Source: Nitrospirae bacterium MYbin3 (GTDB lineage Bacteria; Nitrospirota; Thermodesulfovibrionia; Thermodesulfovibrionales; Dissulfurispiraceae). From it: a stretch of DNA of 64,000 nt. The notes beneath the pieces were generated by a model, which did not search any database, was not told the origin of the DNA, and saw nothing but the letters and a program-made list of their open reading frames with translations. Positions 1-7,708 of the stretch are shown in pieces. How positions within the stretch are numbered: the stretch's first letter is position 1; every line of letters starts with the position of its first letter. Location: contig PEAD01000002.1 of the NCBI GenBank assembly GCA_002753335.1, forward strand, positions 62,001 to 126,000. The letters run 5' to 3'. The position numbers and the translations under genes were made by a program.

Positions 1-82
1 CGATAAGTTCGCAGTAAGTCTTTTCGTCGAAAACGCCTTTTTTAAAGGGGGTAACTATTGCTACTATTGAACCTTTGAACAT
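1..82 (-). CDS. dapA: 4-hydroxy-tetrahydrodipicolinate synthase, N-terminal fragment
   Basis: Only the first 27 codons lie in the window; the gene runs off the left edge. The fragment begins MFKGSIVAIVTPFKKG, the typical DapA N-terminus (first strand of the TIM barrel). DapA condenses pyruvate with aspartate semialdehyde in the lysine/diaminopimelate pathway. A GGAGG box lies about six bases before the ATG at 82. It is the third gene of a minus-strand lysA-dapF-dapA run, 19 bp after dapF, and all three products serve the same pathway. The catalytic lysine lies outside the window. Confidence 0.85.
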   Translation of the reverse strand, partial: MFKGSIVAIVTPFKKGVFDEKTYCELI

Positions 83-101
83 GTTATACCTCCGTCTATT
101 T

Positions 102-935
102 TTATTCTCTGATTTGCCCTTCAAAAACTTCAACTGCCGGACCGGTCATGTAAACATGATTGTTCGGCGCCCATTCTATGATCAAATCACCTCCAGAAAG
201 ACTGACTGTAACCGTTTTATCAGAAAGCCCTTTCAACATTCCGGCAACCCCTGTTGCTGATGCCCCTGTGCCGCATGCGAGGGTTTGGCCTGAACCTCGC
301 TCCCAAACTCTCATTACGAGCCTGTCTTTGCCCTTTGCATTCACAAACTCAATGTTGGCTTTATTAGGGAATATAGGATGGTTCTCTAAGAGGGGCCCAT
401 ATTTTGATATTGGGAACTCTTCAAGGTCATCATCTATGAATATAACAGCGTGAGGATTTCCCATAGAAACAAATGTGGCTCTGAATCCTCTGTCTTCTAT
501 CACCAGTGAATAATCTTTAACTGGGTATGCGATATCTTTTGCAACCGCAACCGGAATTTTAGAAGGTTCAAAAACAGGCTCTCCCATGTCAACTCTGACC
601 ATATCGCCAGCCATTTCAGGTTTAATGATGCCTGCCAGTGTTTCTATGTTCAGAATTTTTTTCTCTGACAATTTCCGATCCCAGATATACTTTGCAAGGC
701 AGCGTATGCCGTTGCCGCACATTTCAACCTCGCCGCCGTCCGCGTTATAAATAAGCATTTTGAAATCCGCTTTTTCTGACGGGTAGAGAAGGATAAGCTG
801 GTCAGCCCCTATGCCAAAGCGTCGGTCGCAGAAAACAGCTGCAAATCTTGACGGGTCGCTCAGGGGATTCTCTAGGCAGTTGACAACGATAAAATCGTTG
901 CCGAGACCGTGCATCTTTGTAAAAGCGATTTTCAT
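102..935 (-). CDS. dapF: Diaminopimelate epimerase
   Basis: Cofactor-independent racemisation of LL- to meso-diaminopimelate, supplying lysine and peptidoglycan. The 277-residue product has the two catalytic cysteines expected of the family: Cys73 in MCGNGIRC and Cys221 in ACGTGASA. The N-terminus MKIAFTKMHGLGNDF is the standard DapF start. The frame is open nine codons further upstream (to 962), but that extension would lie inside lysA, so I place the start at 935, one base after the lysA stop. This indicates translational coupling. Length and motifs are ordinary for a functional enzyme. Confidence 0.95.
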   Translation of the reverse strand: MKIAFTKMHGLGNDFIVVNCLENPLSDPSRFAAVFCDRRFGIGADQLILLYPSEKADFKMLIYNADGGEVEMCGNGIRCLAKYIWDRKLSEKKILNIETLAGIIKPEMAGDMVRVDMGEPVFEPSKIPVAVAKDIAYPVKDYSLVIEDRGFRATFVSMGNPHAVIFIDDDLEEFPISKYGPLLENHPIFPNKANIEFVNAKGKDRLVMRVWERGSGQTLACGTGASATGVAGMLKGLSDKTVTVSLSGGDLIIEWAPNNHVYMTGPAVEVFEGQIRE

Positions 936-936
936 T

Positions 937-2190
937 TTAGACAAGCTCAGGCACCGTCTCACCCTTTAACAGGTCTTTTAAGGTTTCGCGGCTTCTTATC
1001 AGCGCATGTTTACGGCCTTTTACCATAACTTCCGCAACCTTCGGACGGCTGTTGTAATTTGAAGACATGCTGAAACCGTAGGCCCCGGCGCTCATAACAG
1101 CAAGCAGTTCTCCCTTTTTTACTCCGGTTATCTCACGGCCCTTAGCCAGAAAATCTCCTGATTCGCATATTGGACCAACTATATCGGCAGCAATAATCGC
1201 CCGCTTGTTCTTGACGACCGGCTGTATATGATGGTAAGCATCATATAGTGATGGACGCATAAGGTCGTTCATTCCTGCGTCAACTATAACAAATTGCTTA
1301 TCCTGCCCTTCTTTAAGGTAAAGGGTTTTTGTCAGGAGTATTCCGGCGTTGCCCACAATAGACCTGCCCGGTTCCAGAACAACAGTAAGGTCTCTTTCTT
1401 TTAAAAGCGGCAGAAGGCTCTTTGCGAGCTGGGAGGGATGAGGAGGGACTTCATCCCTGTAAGTGATTCCCAACCCTCCGCCTATGTCGAGATTTCTTAT
1501 ACGTATCCCGTTTTTCTGCAGCTCGTCCACCAGCAGAAGAATCCGCTTGAGCGCATCAACAAAAGGCGAAATCTTCGTAAGCTGCGACCCGATATGCTTA
1601 TGTATTCCGACTGTTTCTATATTTTTAAATTTGTGTGCGAGTTTGTAATGGACAAGTGCGTTTTCTATAGGTATCCCAAATTTGTGTTTTTTGAGGCCTG
1701 TTGAAATGTATGGATGAGTTTCTGCGTCAATGTCCGGATTGATTCGCAGGGCAATCGGGGCCTTGACCCGCATGTTTCCGGCAACTCTGTCTATTTCGTT
1801 AAGTTCATCGCCTGATTCAACATTGAACATAAGTATCTTATTTTTAAGCGCATAGCGAATCTCTTCCTCGGTCTTTCCCACCCCTGCGTAAACAATTTTA
1901 TTTGCTGGGATTCCGGCTTTCAGCGCTCTATACAGTTCTCCGCCCGAAACCACGTCTGCACCGCCGCCGTGCTTTCCGAAGAGATTTAGTATCGCAAGAT
2001 TGGAATTAGCTTTTACCGCAAAGCATGTTATGTGAGGGAATCCTTTGAAGGCGTTTTCATAGGCCATGAAATGGTTTAGCAGTGTTTCATGGCTGTAAAC
2101 ATAAACAGGGGTTCCGTATGTTTTAGCTATATCTTTTAGTGCCACATTTTCGGCGTAAAGCTCACCATTTTTATATTGAAATGAATGCAT
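937..2190 (-). CDS. lysA: Diaminopimelate decarboxylase
   Basis: PLP-dependent decarboxylation of meso-diaminopimelate to lysine. The 417-residue product is a fold-type III decarboxylase. The PLP lysine is Lys60 in CFAVKANSN; HKHIGSQ, the glycine-rich GGGLGI phosphate loop and EPGRSIVGNAG follow. The C-terminal active-site segment CESGDFLAKGR and GAYGFSMSSNYNSRP are present. A TTG start four codons upstream (2202) is possible, but the ATG at 2190 has a GGGGA box at proper spacing. It is first in lysA-dapF-dapA and divergent from the DegP-type protease gene. Confidence 0.95.
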   Translation of the reverse strand: MHSFQYKNGELYAENVALKDIAKTYGTPVYVYSHETLLNHFMAYENAFKGFPHITCFAVKANSNLAILNLFGKHGGGADVVSGGELYRALKAGIPANKIVYAGVGKTEEEIRYALKNKILMFNVESGDELNEIDRVAGNMRVKAPIALRINPDIDAETHPYISTGLKKHKFGIPIENALVHYKLAHKFKNIETVGIHKHIGSQLTKISPFVDALKRILLLVDELQKNGIRIRNLDIGGGLGITYRDEVPPHPSQLAKSLLPLLKERDLTVVLEPGRSIVGNAGILLTKTLYLKEGQDKQFVIVDAGMNDLMRPSLYDAYHHIQPVVKNKRAIIAADIVGPICESGDFLAKGREITGVKKGELLAVMSAGAYGFSMSSNYNSRPKVAEVMVKGRKHALIRSRETLKDLLKGETVPELV

Positions 2191-2207
2191 AAAAATCCCC
2201 AATCTGT

Positions 2208-2237
2208 TTGATTTTTTATCTGTTTTTTTACCATAAT
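2208..2237 (+). promoter_or_regulatory. Candidate sigma70 promoter for the DegP-type protease
   Basis: TTGATT (2208-2213), an 18-base spacer, then CATAAT (2232-2237), about 70 bases before the protease ATG at 2311. It lies in the 120-bp divergent region shared with lysA. This rests on consensus match only; the spacer is one base long of optimum. Confidence 0.35.
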
Positions 2238-2310
2238 AATCTTTATAAAGTCAAAGAAACAGGCTATTTGCGGCGGTTCCTGAAAATAAAAACCAACCTA
2301 GGAGATAAAC

Positions 2311-3780
2311 ATGTTTGAAAACAAGAAACCTGTATTAGCGGCGGCAATGTTCACTTTCTTGGGGCTTGTTATCGGGCTTGCTATATCATCGAATTTTAGC
2401 TTTCAGTCAAAAGGCCACACAGAAGATTCTAAAATATCTCAGGAGTCGATAGATATTTTAACAAAGTCAAATAGGGCTATGGCCGAGGTTGTTTTTGCGG
2501 TCAAGCCTGCTGTTGTAAATATATCTTCTACAAAGACCGTAAAGTCGAGGAGGATGCAGTCGCCTTTTTTTAATGATCCATTTTTCCGCCGTTTTTTCGG
2601 AGATGATTTTATGCCAGAGAGGCCGCGTGAACACAAACAGGCCAACTTGGGATCAGGTGTTATCGTTGACAAAGACGGCTACATAATGACCAACAACCAT
2701 GTCATAAAGGATGCGGATGAGATAAAGGTAAAGCTTTCGGACAAACGTGAATTCAAAGGCAAGGTGATAGGTACAGACCCTAAGACCGACATCGCGATAA
2801 TAAAGATAGACTCTAATAACCTTCCTGTTCTAAAAATGGGCGATTCGGAAAAACTGAGGGTGGGCGAAACCGTCCTGGCAATAGGCAATCCGTACGGTCT
2901 GAACCAGACAGTAACTTCCGGAATAGTCAGTGCTACAGGCAGGGCGAATGTAGGCATTGCGGATTATGAGGATTTCATACAGACGGATGCTCCTATTAAT
3001 CCGGGCAATTCAGGCGGAGCGCTCGTAAATGTTCGCGGCGAACTTGTGGGCGTAAACACCGCTATTTTCAGCACTTCTGGAGGATATCAGGGCATAGGTT
3101 TTGCAATTCCGAGCAATATGGCGAAAGCTGTCATGGAAAACCTCATCAAGGGGGGCAAGGTCGTGAGGGGCTGGCTGGGAGTTTCGATACAGCCCGTGAC
3201 TGAGGAGCTGGCCAAACAGTTTGCGCTTAAAGACGAAAAAGGCGCACTTATCGGAGACGTTATAGAAGACAGCCCTGCAGAGAAAGCGGGGTTAAAGCGG
3301 GGCGATGTGGTGGTTGAATTCGATGGCAGAGATGTTCCTGATCCTGCGGTATTTCGGAATATTGTAGCGACAACAGCTCCTGGCAAAGAGGTTGCGATAA
3401 AGGTTTTGCGCGATGGGAAACCGCTTGCTTTAAAGGCGGTAATCGCTGAACTTCCTGCCGACATGCAAAAGGCCTCGTCCGGCGGCGCTTTCGACAACAT
3501 TCTTAAAGGTGTCAATGTTCAGAATCTTGAGCAGGACCAAAGGAAAAAGCTGGACATCCCCAAACGCATAACAGGCGTTATAATTAGCGATATAGCTGAC
3601 GGCAGCCCGTCTGAAGGCATGCTTGCCAAAGGCGATGTTATTATCGAGATAAACAAAAAGAAGATAAACAACAGCAAAGAATACGAGGCTGTTGCTTCGA
3701 AGATCGGTGCGGATCAGAATGTGTTGATGCTCATTTACAGAAACGGCTCAACCATTTATCTGACACTTGCGGTTAGGTAG
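2311..3780 (+). CDS. degP: DegP/DegQ (HtrA) family periplasmic serine protease
   Basis: Envelope quality-control protease and chaperone. The 489-residue protein has an N-terminal signal or anchor segment (about residues 8-27) and a trypsin-like domain with the full triad His130 (TNNHVIKDAD), Asp160 (KTDIAII) and Ser234 (GNSGGAL). Two PDZ domains follow (about 285-375 and 400-485). A Phe/Arg-rich loop near 86-105 matches the LA loop of DegP-type proteases. An AGGAG box lies six bases before the ATG. It is monocistronic between the lysA promoter region and a convergent structured gap. DegP, DegQ and MucD cannot be told apart here. Confidence 0.93.
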   Translation: MFENKKPVLAAAMFTFLGLVIGLAISSNFSFQSKGHTEDSKISQESIDILTKSNRAMAEVVFAVKPAVVNISSTKTVKSRRMQSPFFNDPFFRRFFGDDFMPERPREHKQANLGSGVIVDKDGYIMTNNHVIKDADEIKVKLSDKREFKGKVIGTDPKTDIAIIKIDSNNLPVLKMGDSEKLRVGETVLAIGNPYGLNQTVTSGIVSATGRANVGIADYEDFIQTDAPINPGNSGGALVNVRGELVGVNTAIFSTSGGYQGIGFAIPSNMAKAVMENLIKGGKVVRGWLGVSIQPVTEELAKQFALKDEKGALIGDVIEDSPAEKAGLKRGDVVVEFDGRDVPDPAVFRNIVATTAPGKEVAIKVLRDGKPLALKAVIAELPADMQKASSGGAFDNILKGVNVQNLEQDQRKKLDIPKRITGVIISDIADGSPSEGMLAKGDVIIEINKKKINNSKEYEAVASKIGADQNVLMLIYRNGSTIYLTLAVR

Positions 3781-3809
3781 GGAGTAAGCGAATCTATCGG
3801 ACTTTATCT

Positions 3810-3977
3810 AGAGACGGGGCAATTGCTTTTCAGCAATGAGCGTCTGGGTTATTCGATGGTCAGGTAACGTCCTGCCAGTTAATCTGTATAGTAAGCACAA
3901 AGAAAAATATCAAACAAAGCCCTAGTGGGTTGACTTAAGGCTAATCGCGAATAATGAAAGTCTGTTGCCCCTTCTTT
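3810..3977. ncRNA. Possible structured RNA (6S-like?) in a convergent gap
   Basis: The 206 bp between the protease and the arginase-like gene are not coding. 3810-3822 (AGAGACGGGGCAA) is complementary to 3965-3977 (TTGCCCCTTCTTT), with one mismatch and one G-U pair, enclosing about 140 nt. Inside are a hairpin at 3822-3837 (ATTGC/GCAAT) and another at 3859-3876 (GGTCAGG/CCTGCC with one bulge). A long closing stem on an element of about 170 nt resembles the outline of 6S RNA, but I do not recognise its central bubble and no strand is favoured. No clear terminator is seen. Confidence 0.25.
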
Positions 3978-3986
3978 CGTATCTTT

Positions 3987-4838
3987 CTATGCGGTGTTTT
4001 TTGCAAGCAGCTCAAGCAGTTTTTTATTAAGCTCATGATGCCGCGCCTGTTCTTTTTCTAGGTTTACGATTGCATCATCCTCTCCGTCAAAACGGCGAAG
4101 GATGTTTTTTGCAATACTTTTGTAAGAATAAAATGACAGGTCTCCGTAAATATCCGCGGCCACTGTACGGTTTCCGAGAATATCAATGCATTCAAAAAGC
4201 TCGTTCTCTTTTAGCACCCCCTGATCCCAAGATGTTTTAACCGAGTCGGCAGAGAGCACATCCTTATCGATAGAAACATAAAAAGCCCCATCTTTGTCCG
4301 CAATATATCTTTTTAGTGACCCGGCTAAAGAAGACGTCTGAGTTATACCCCAACCGCTTAAGAATATTCCGGCTTTCGATACCGGTTTAAGGCAGAAATA
4401 TTTAACCTTGCCTGACTTTAGAATGCCGAGTCTGTTTTGGATAAGATTTATTCCGTTTATGTCCTGAGAGGTGATTCCGAAGACAGCTATGCTTGCAACA
4501 TTCGGGAGCTGGGCCGCATGGTAGACCCACGAGCCGCAATGGATTCCGAAAGGCAGCACCATGTTGTCAGGATGGTTGTCGAACACGATAATATGCAATT
4601 TTTCGAAAGGTTGCAGCTTGGCAAGGGAATAGCTTACATGGTGAAAGTCTCCGCTCCCGCAGAAAAATATTTTGTGAAGCGACCCCAAACTTTGCAGCTC
4701 ATTTTCGAGCAGGCTCATATTTGCAAAGCTGGAGGCATATCTTATCCGCTCCTCAAATGCCCTTAAATCGCAGAATGATGTTTCTCCAAAAGGTTTGACC
4801 GAGGCGTCAAAATCAAGGACAATGGCGTTTGAACCCAT
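3987..4838 (-). CDS. Arginase-fold (ureohydrolase-like) protein of unknown substrate
   Basis: Three blocks resemble the metal-binding motifs of the arginase/agmatinase family: GSGDFHH (compare GGDHS), FDNHPDN (compare DAHxD) and SIDKDVLSAD (compare SxDxDxxDP). Most dinuclear-metal ligands therefore seem present, but the canonical proline and the PGTG specificity loop are replaced by SVKTSWDQG. The substrate is probably not arginine and the exact reaction is unknown. The frame is open to an ATG at 4874, which would overlap the divergent gene. I prefer the ATG at 4838 (283 residues), where the protein begins MGSNAIVLDFDAS; neither start has a strong ribosome-binding site. It is divergently paired with a small transporter. 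Confidence 0.7.
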   Translation of the reverse strand: MGSNAIVLDFDASVKPFGETSFCDLRAFEERIRYASSFANMSLLENELQSLGSLHKIFFCGSGDFHHVSYSLAKLQPFEKLHIIVFDNHPDNMVLPFGIHCGSWVYHAAQLPNVASIAVFGITSQDINGINLIQNRLGILKSGKVKYFCLKPVSKAGIFLSGWGITQTSSLAGSLKRYIADKDGAFYVSIDKDVLSADSVKTSWDQGVLKENELFECIDILGNRTVAADIYGDLSFYSYKSIAKNILRRFDGEDDAIVNLEKEQARHHELNKKLLELLAKNTA

Positions 4839-4872
4839 GATTTTATAATACCTCAAAAGTGTATAATGTGAC

Positions 4873-5256
4873 ATGTCTGTCCATAATAATCTTAAAGCAA
4901 TATTTTTTTGGTTTCTCCTTATATCTTCCGATACCGTAGCGCAGCTTCTGCTGAAACTGGGGGCGCTCAGGGTTGCTTCATCCGGAGATATGTTTAATTA
5001 TCTCCTTTTTCTTGGATACAGTGTTTATGCGCTCTCATTTGTCGCTTGGATGCAGATACTGAAGACCACGCGGCTTTCTATCGCGCTTTCTGCCGCTTCG
5101 CTTCTTTATGTGACCATAGCCTTCGCATCTCATTTTATGCTTGGCGAAAAGATTACGGTTCAGCTGACCATCGGCACTATGCTGATATCGGTCGGAGTAT
5201 TTATCCTTGGATGGAGCGAAAGCAAGAAAAAAAAGGATTCTGAGCAGCAAAAATAG
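4873..5256 (+). CDS. Small four-helix EamA/SMR-like membrane transporter
   Basis: The 127-residue protein has four predicted transmembrane helices (about 8-28, 38-58, 66-86, 93-112) and a short lysine-rich cytoplasmic tail. Helix 1 carries SSDTVAQLLLKLGA, the EamA/SMR-type first-helix pattern, with an aspartate near where EmrE has its proton-coupling glutamate. It could be an ArnE/ArnF-like flippase half or a drug/metabolite exporter. A TATAAT sits only six bases before the ATG, so a leaderless message or a more distant promoter is possible. It is divergent from the arginase-like gene, suggesting but not proving a shared substrate. Confidence 0.75.
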   Translation: MSVHNNLKAIFFWFLLISSDTVAQLLLKLGALRVASSGDMFNYLLFLGYSVYALSFVAWMQILKTTRLSIALSAASLLYVTIAFASHFMLGEKITVQLTIGTMLISVGVFILGWSESKKKKDSEQQK

Positions 5257-5306
5257 TCAAAATCTCTTCTCTAATTTTTTTTATGCCGGTATTAACTAAA
5301 CATATT

Positions 5307-5334
5307 TTGACTCAGCCGTCGGTTATGCTAAAAT
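5307..5334 (+). promoter_or_regulatory. Candidate sigma70 promoter for nfnAB
   Basis: TTGACT (5307-5312), a 16-base spacer, then TAAAAT (5329-5334), about 34 bases before the nfnA ATG at 5368. The ATG itself is preceded by a strong GGAGGGGG ribosome-binding site. Confidence 0.45.
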
Positions 5335-5367
5335 TCAGTTCAATTTTTAAAATTATGGAGGGGGAAT

Positions 5368-6255
5368 ATGGCAGATACAGCCGCAGCAACCGGGTATAAA
5401 ATCGTGCAAAAAGAAACCCTGAGCGATGTTACCAAGCTTATGGTAATCGAGGCTCCTCAGGTGGCAAAAAAGGCTCAGGCAGGCCAGTTCATCATCATCA
5501 GGATTGATGAGCGCGGGGAGCGCGTTCCACTTACGATTGCGGATTATGACAAGAGCGCCGGAACGATTACTCTTATCCTTCAGGAGGTGGGCAAGTCAAC
5601 TATGCAGCTTGGCGCGATGAATGTCGGAGATACGGTCGCCAGTTTTGCAGGACCGCTCGGACATCCTACAGAAATAAAAAACTACGGCACTGTTGTCTGT
5701 GTTGGCGGCGGTGTTGGGATCGCTCCCATATATCCTATTGCGCGGTCTCTCAAAGAGGCCGGCAACTATGTTGTCTCTATAATTGGTGCCCGCAACAAGA
5801 GCCTGCTTTTTTGGGAAGAGAAGATGAAAGCGGTGTCTGATGAACTTCATGTCTGTACAGACGACGGATCACACGGCAGAAAATGTCTCGTAACCGATCC
5901 GCTCAAGGAGCTGCTTGAATCCAAGAGAAGGGATGTCGCTCATATTTGGGCAATCGGTCCTGCGATTATGATGAAGTTCGTAGCTCTTGCCACAAAGCCT
6001 TTCAATGCCCCTACAACCGTAAGCCTTAACAGCATCATGATTGACGGGACAGGCATGTGCGGCGGCTGCCGTGTGCCTCTTACAGAAGGGGCGCAGTTCG
6101 TCTGTGTTGACGGACCTGAATTCGACGGCCACAAGGTGGACTGGAACAGCTTGATGTCGAGGCTCCAGTTTTATAAGCCCGAGGAGCAGGCGGCTGTCGA
6201 AGCGTACAAGCATAAATGCAATCTTGATATAGCTGCTGAAAAGGGAGGTGCGTAA
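5368..6255 (+). CDS. nfnA: NfnA-type ferredoxin-NADP+ reductase small subunit (FAD, [2Fe-2S])
   Basis: Small subunit of an NADH-dependent ferredoxin:NADP+ oxidoreductase, also annotated as sulfide dehydrogenase subunit. The 295-residue protein has an N-terminal FAD-binding barrel (to about 100), an NAD-binding Rossmann segment VGGGVGIAPIYP (112-123) and a C-terminal [2Fe-2S] motif with only three cysteines, Cys231, Cys234 and Cys246, plus Asp226 in DGTGMCGGC. One-Asp/three-Cys ligation is what I recall for structurally studied NfnA proteins. Its stop abuts the start of the NfnB-like gene, so the two subunits are translated together. Dihydroorotate dehydrogenase electron-transfer subunits are the main alternative, but the partner gene argues against it. 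Confidence 0.88.
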   Translation: MADTAAATGYKIVQKETLSDVTKLMVIEAPQVAKKAQAGQFIIIRIDERGERVPLTIADYDKSAGTITLILQEVGKSTMQLGAMNVGDTVASFAGPLGHPTEIKNYGTVVCVGGGVGIAPIYPIARSLKEAGNYVVSIIGARNKSLLFWEEKMKAVSDELHVCTDDGSHGRKCLVTDPLKELLESKRRDVAHIWAIGPAIMMKFVALATKPFNAPTTVSLNSIMIDGTGMCGGCRVPLTEGAQFVCVDGPEFDGHKVDWNSLMSRLQFYKPEEQAAVEAYKHKCNLDIAAEKGGA

Positions 6256-7698
6256 ATGGCTGAACTAACTGCAAAGCAACGCATGGAAATACCCAGAAAT
6301 GAGATGCCTGCTCAGGACGCAAAGGTGCGCGCAGGCAACTATCTTGAAGTTGCGCTTGGATATTCGGAAGAGACGGCTCGCGCAGAGGCAGAACGCTGCC
6401 TTCAGTGCAAAAAGCCGAAATGCGTAGAGGGCTGTCCTGTCGGCGTAAGGATTCCTCAGTTCATAAAGGCATTGCGTGAAGGGGATATGGCGCAGGCAGT
6501 TGCAGAGATGAAGATTAAAAATAACCTGCCTGCGATATGCGGAAGGGTTTGTCCTCAGGAAAATCAGTGTGAGGGCCAATGCATTGTTGGTAAAAAAGGC
6601 CAGCCTGTTGCTGTTGGCAGACTCGAAAGGTTTGTTGGAGACTATGAGCTTCAGCATCGCACGTGCCCGCTTACAAAGGCTGCTCCCACCGGCAAAAAAG
6701 TTGCTGTTGTTGGTACAGGCCCTGCAGGATTGACCTGTGCGGTTGATATAGCAAGGGAAGGCCATAAAGTAACAATGTTCGAATCTCTGCATACTCCCGG
6801 AGGAGTTCTTGTTTACGGGATTCCTGAATTCCGTCTTCCTAAAGGTGTTGTCTTTGGCGAGATAGATTATGCGACACAGTGTCTGGGGATAGATATCCGC
6901 ACAGATTATGTAATCGGCCGCACGCTTACTTTAAAAGATATTCTCGAAGAGTACGATGCTGTATTTCTTGGTACAGGCGCAGGATTGCCGATGTTCATGA
7001 GAATTCCGGGCATAAACCTGAACGGTGTAATGTCGGCCAACGAGTTTCTTACGCGGGTCAATCTGATGAAGGGTTATATGTTTCCGGAATATGACACACC
7101 TGTAAAGATCGGCAAAAAAGTGGCTGTTATCGGGGCGGGCAACGTGGCTATGGACTCTGCAAGATGCGCCTACAGGCTTCAGGCTATGCAGGCAAAAGAG
7201 GGTGAAAAACATGAAGTTCATATAGTCTATCGCCGCTCTATGGAAGAGGTGCCTGCAAGGGGGGAGGAAGTTCATCATGCAGAAGAGGAAGGCGTGATTT
7301 TTGACCTGCTCACCAATCCTGTTGAAGTTATAGACGACGGCAAAGGCAATGTGAAGGCTATGCGCTGCATACGCATGGAATTGGGAGAGCCTGATGCATC
7401 AGGCCGCAGAAGACCGGTGGAGATAAAAGGCTCAGAGTTTGATATGGAAGTTGATACTGTAATCGTTGCTTTAGGCACGAGCCCGAATCCATTGGTTTTT
7501 GTGGATGCGGATGGCTTAGAAAGAACCAAGCACGGCACGACCGTTGCAAACCTTGAAACAGGCAGAACGACCAAGCCCAAGGTTTGGGCAGGCGGCGATA
7601 TTGTTACAGGCGCCGCTACGGTTATCAGCGCCATGGGCGCAGGCAAGCGGGCAGCAGCAGACATGCATGCATTTTTGTCCGGAAACGGAACTTGGTAG
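6256..7698 (+). CDS. nfnB: NfnB-type (GltD-like) NADPH-binding large subunit
   Basis: Partner of the preceding subunit; together they would couple NADH and reduced ferredoxin to NADP+ by flavin-based bifurcation or confurcation. The 480-residue protein has N-terminal [4Fe-4S] motifs (CLQCKKPKCVEGCP and CGRVCPQENQCEGQC), an FAD-binding GTGPAGLTCAVDIA around 153, an NADPH-binding GAGNVAMDSARCA around 290 and a C-terminal GATVISAMGAGK. This is the GltD/NfnB family layout. A GGAGGT box before the ATG lies in the end of nfnA. No glutamate synthase large subunit is nearby, which favours NfnB over GltD. Confidence 0.9.
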   Translation: MAELTAKQRMEIPRNEMPAQDAKVRAGNYLEVALGYSEETARAEAERCLQCKKPKCVEGCPVGVRIPQFIKALREGDMAQAVAEMKIKNNLPAICGRVCPQENQCEGQCIVGKKGQPVAVGRLERFVGDYELQHRTCPLTKAAPTGKKVAVVGTGPAGLTCAVDIAREGHKVTMFESLHTPGGVLVYGIPEFRLPKGVVFGEIDYATQCLGIDIRTDYVIGRTLTLKDILEEYDAVFLGTGAGLPMFMRIPGINLNGVMSANEFLTRVNLMKGYMFPEYDTPVKIGKKVAVIGAGNVAMDSARCAYRLQAMQAKEGEKHEVHIVYRRSMEEVPARGEEVHHAEEEGVIFDLLTNPVEVIDDGKGNVKAMRCIRMELGEPDASGRRRPVEIKGSEFDMEVDTVIVALGTSPNPLVFVDADGLERTKHGTTVANLETGRTTKPKVWAGGDIVTGAATVISAMGAGKRAAADMHAFLSGNGTW

Positions 7699-7708
7699 AT
7701 AAAACTTT

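Noticed and set aside
1438-1704. Plus-strand frame inside lysA
   Set aside because: It lies entirely opposite the conserved lysA gene, with no ribosome-binding site and no family resemblance.
3810-3977. tmRNA or RNase P RNA in the convergent gap
   Set aside because: No tRNA-like ends, no tag frame and none of the conserved RNase P core sequences are visible; the element is also too short.
4838-4873. Guanidine riboswitch between the arginase-like and SMR-like genes
   Set aside because: Only about 35 bp separate the starts, too short for ykkC-type or paired mini-ykkC hairpins, and no ACGR loops were seen.
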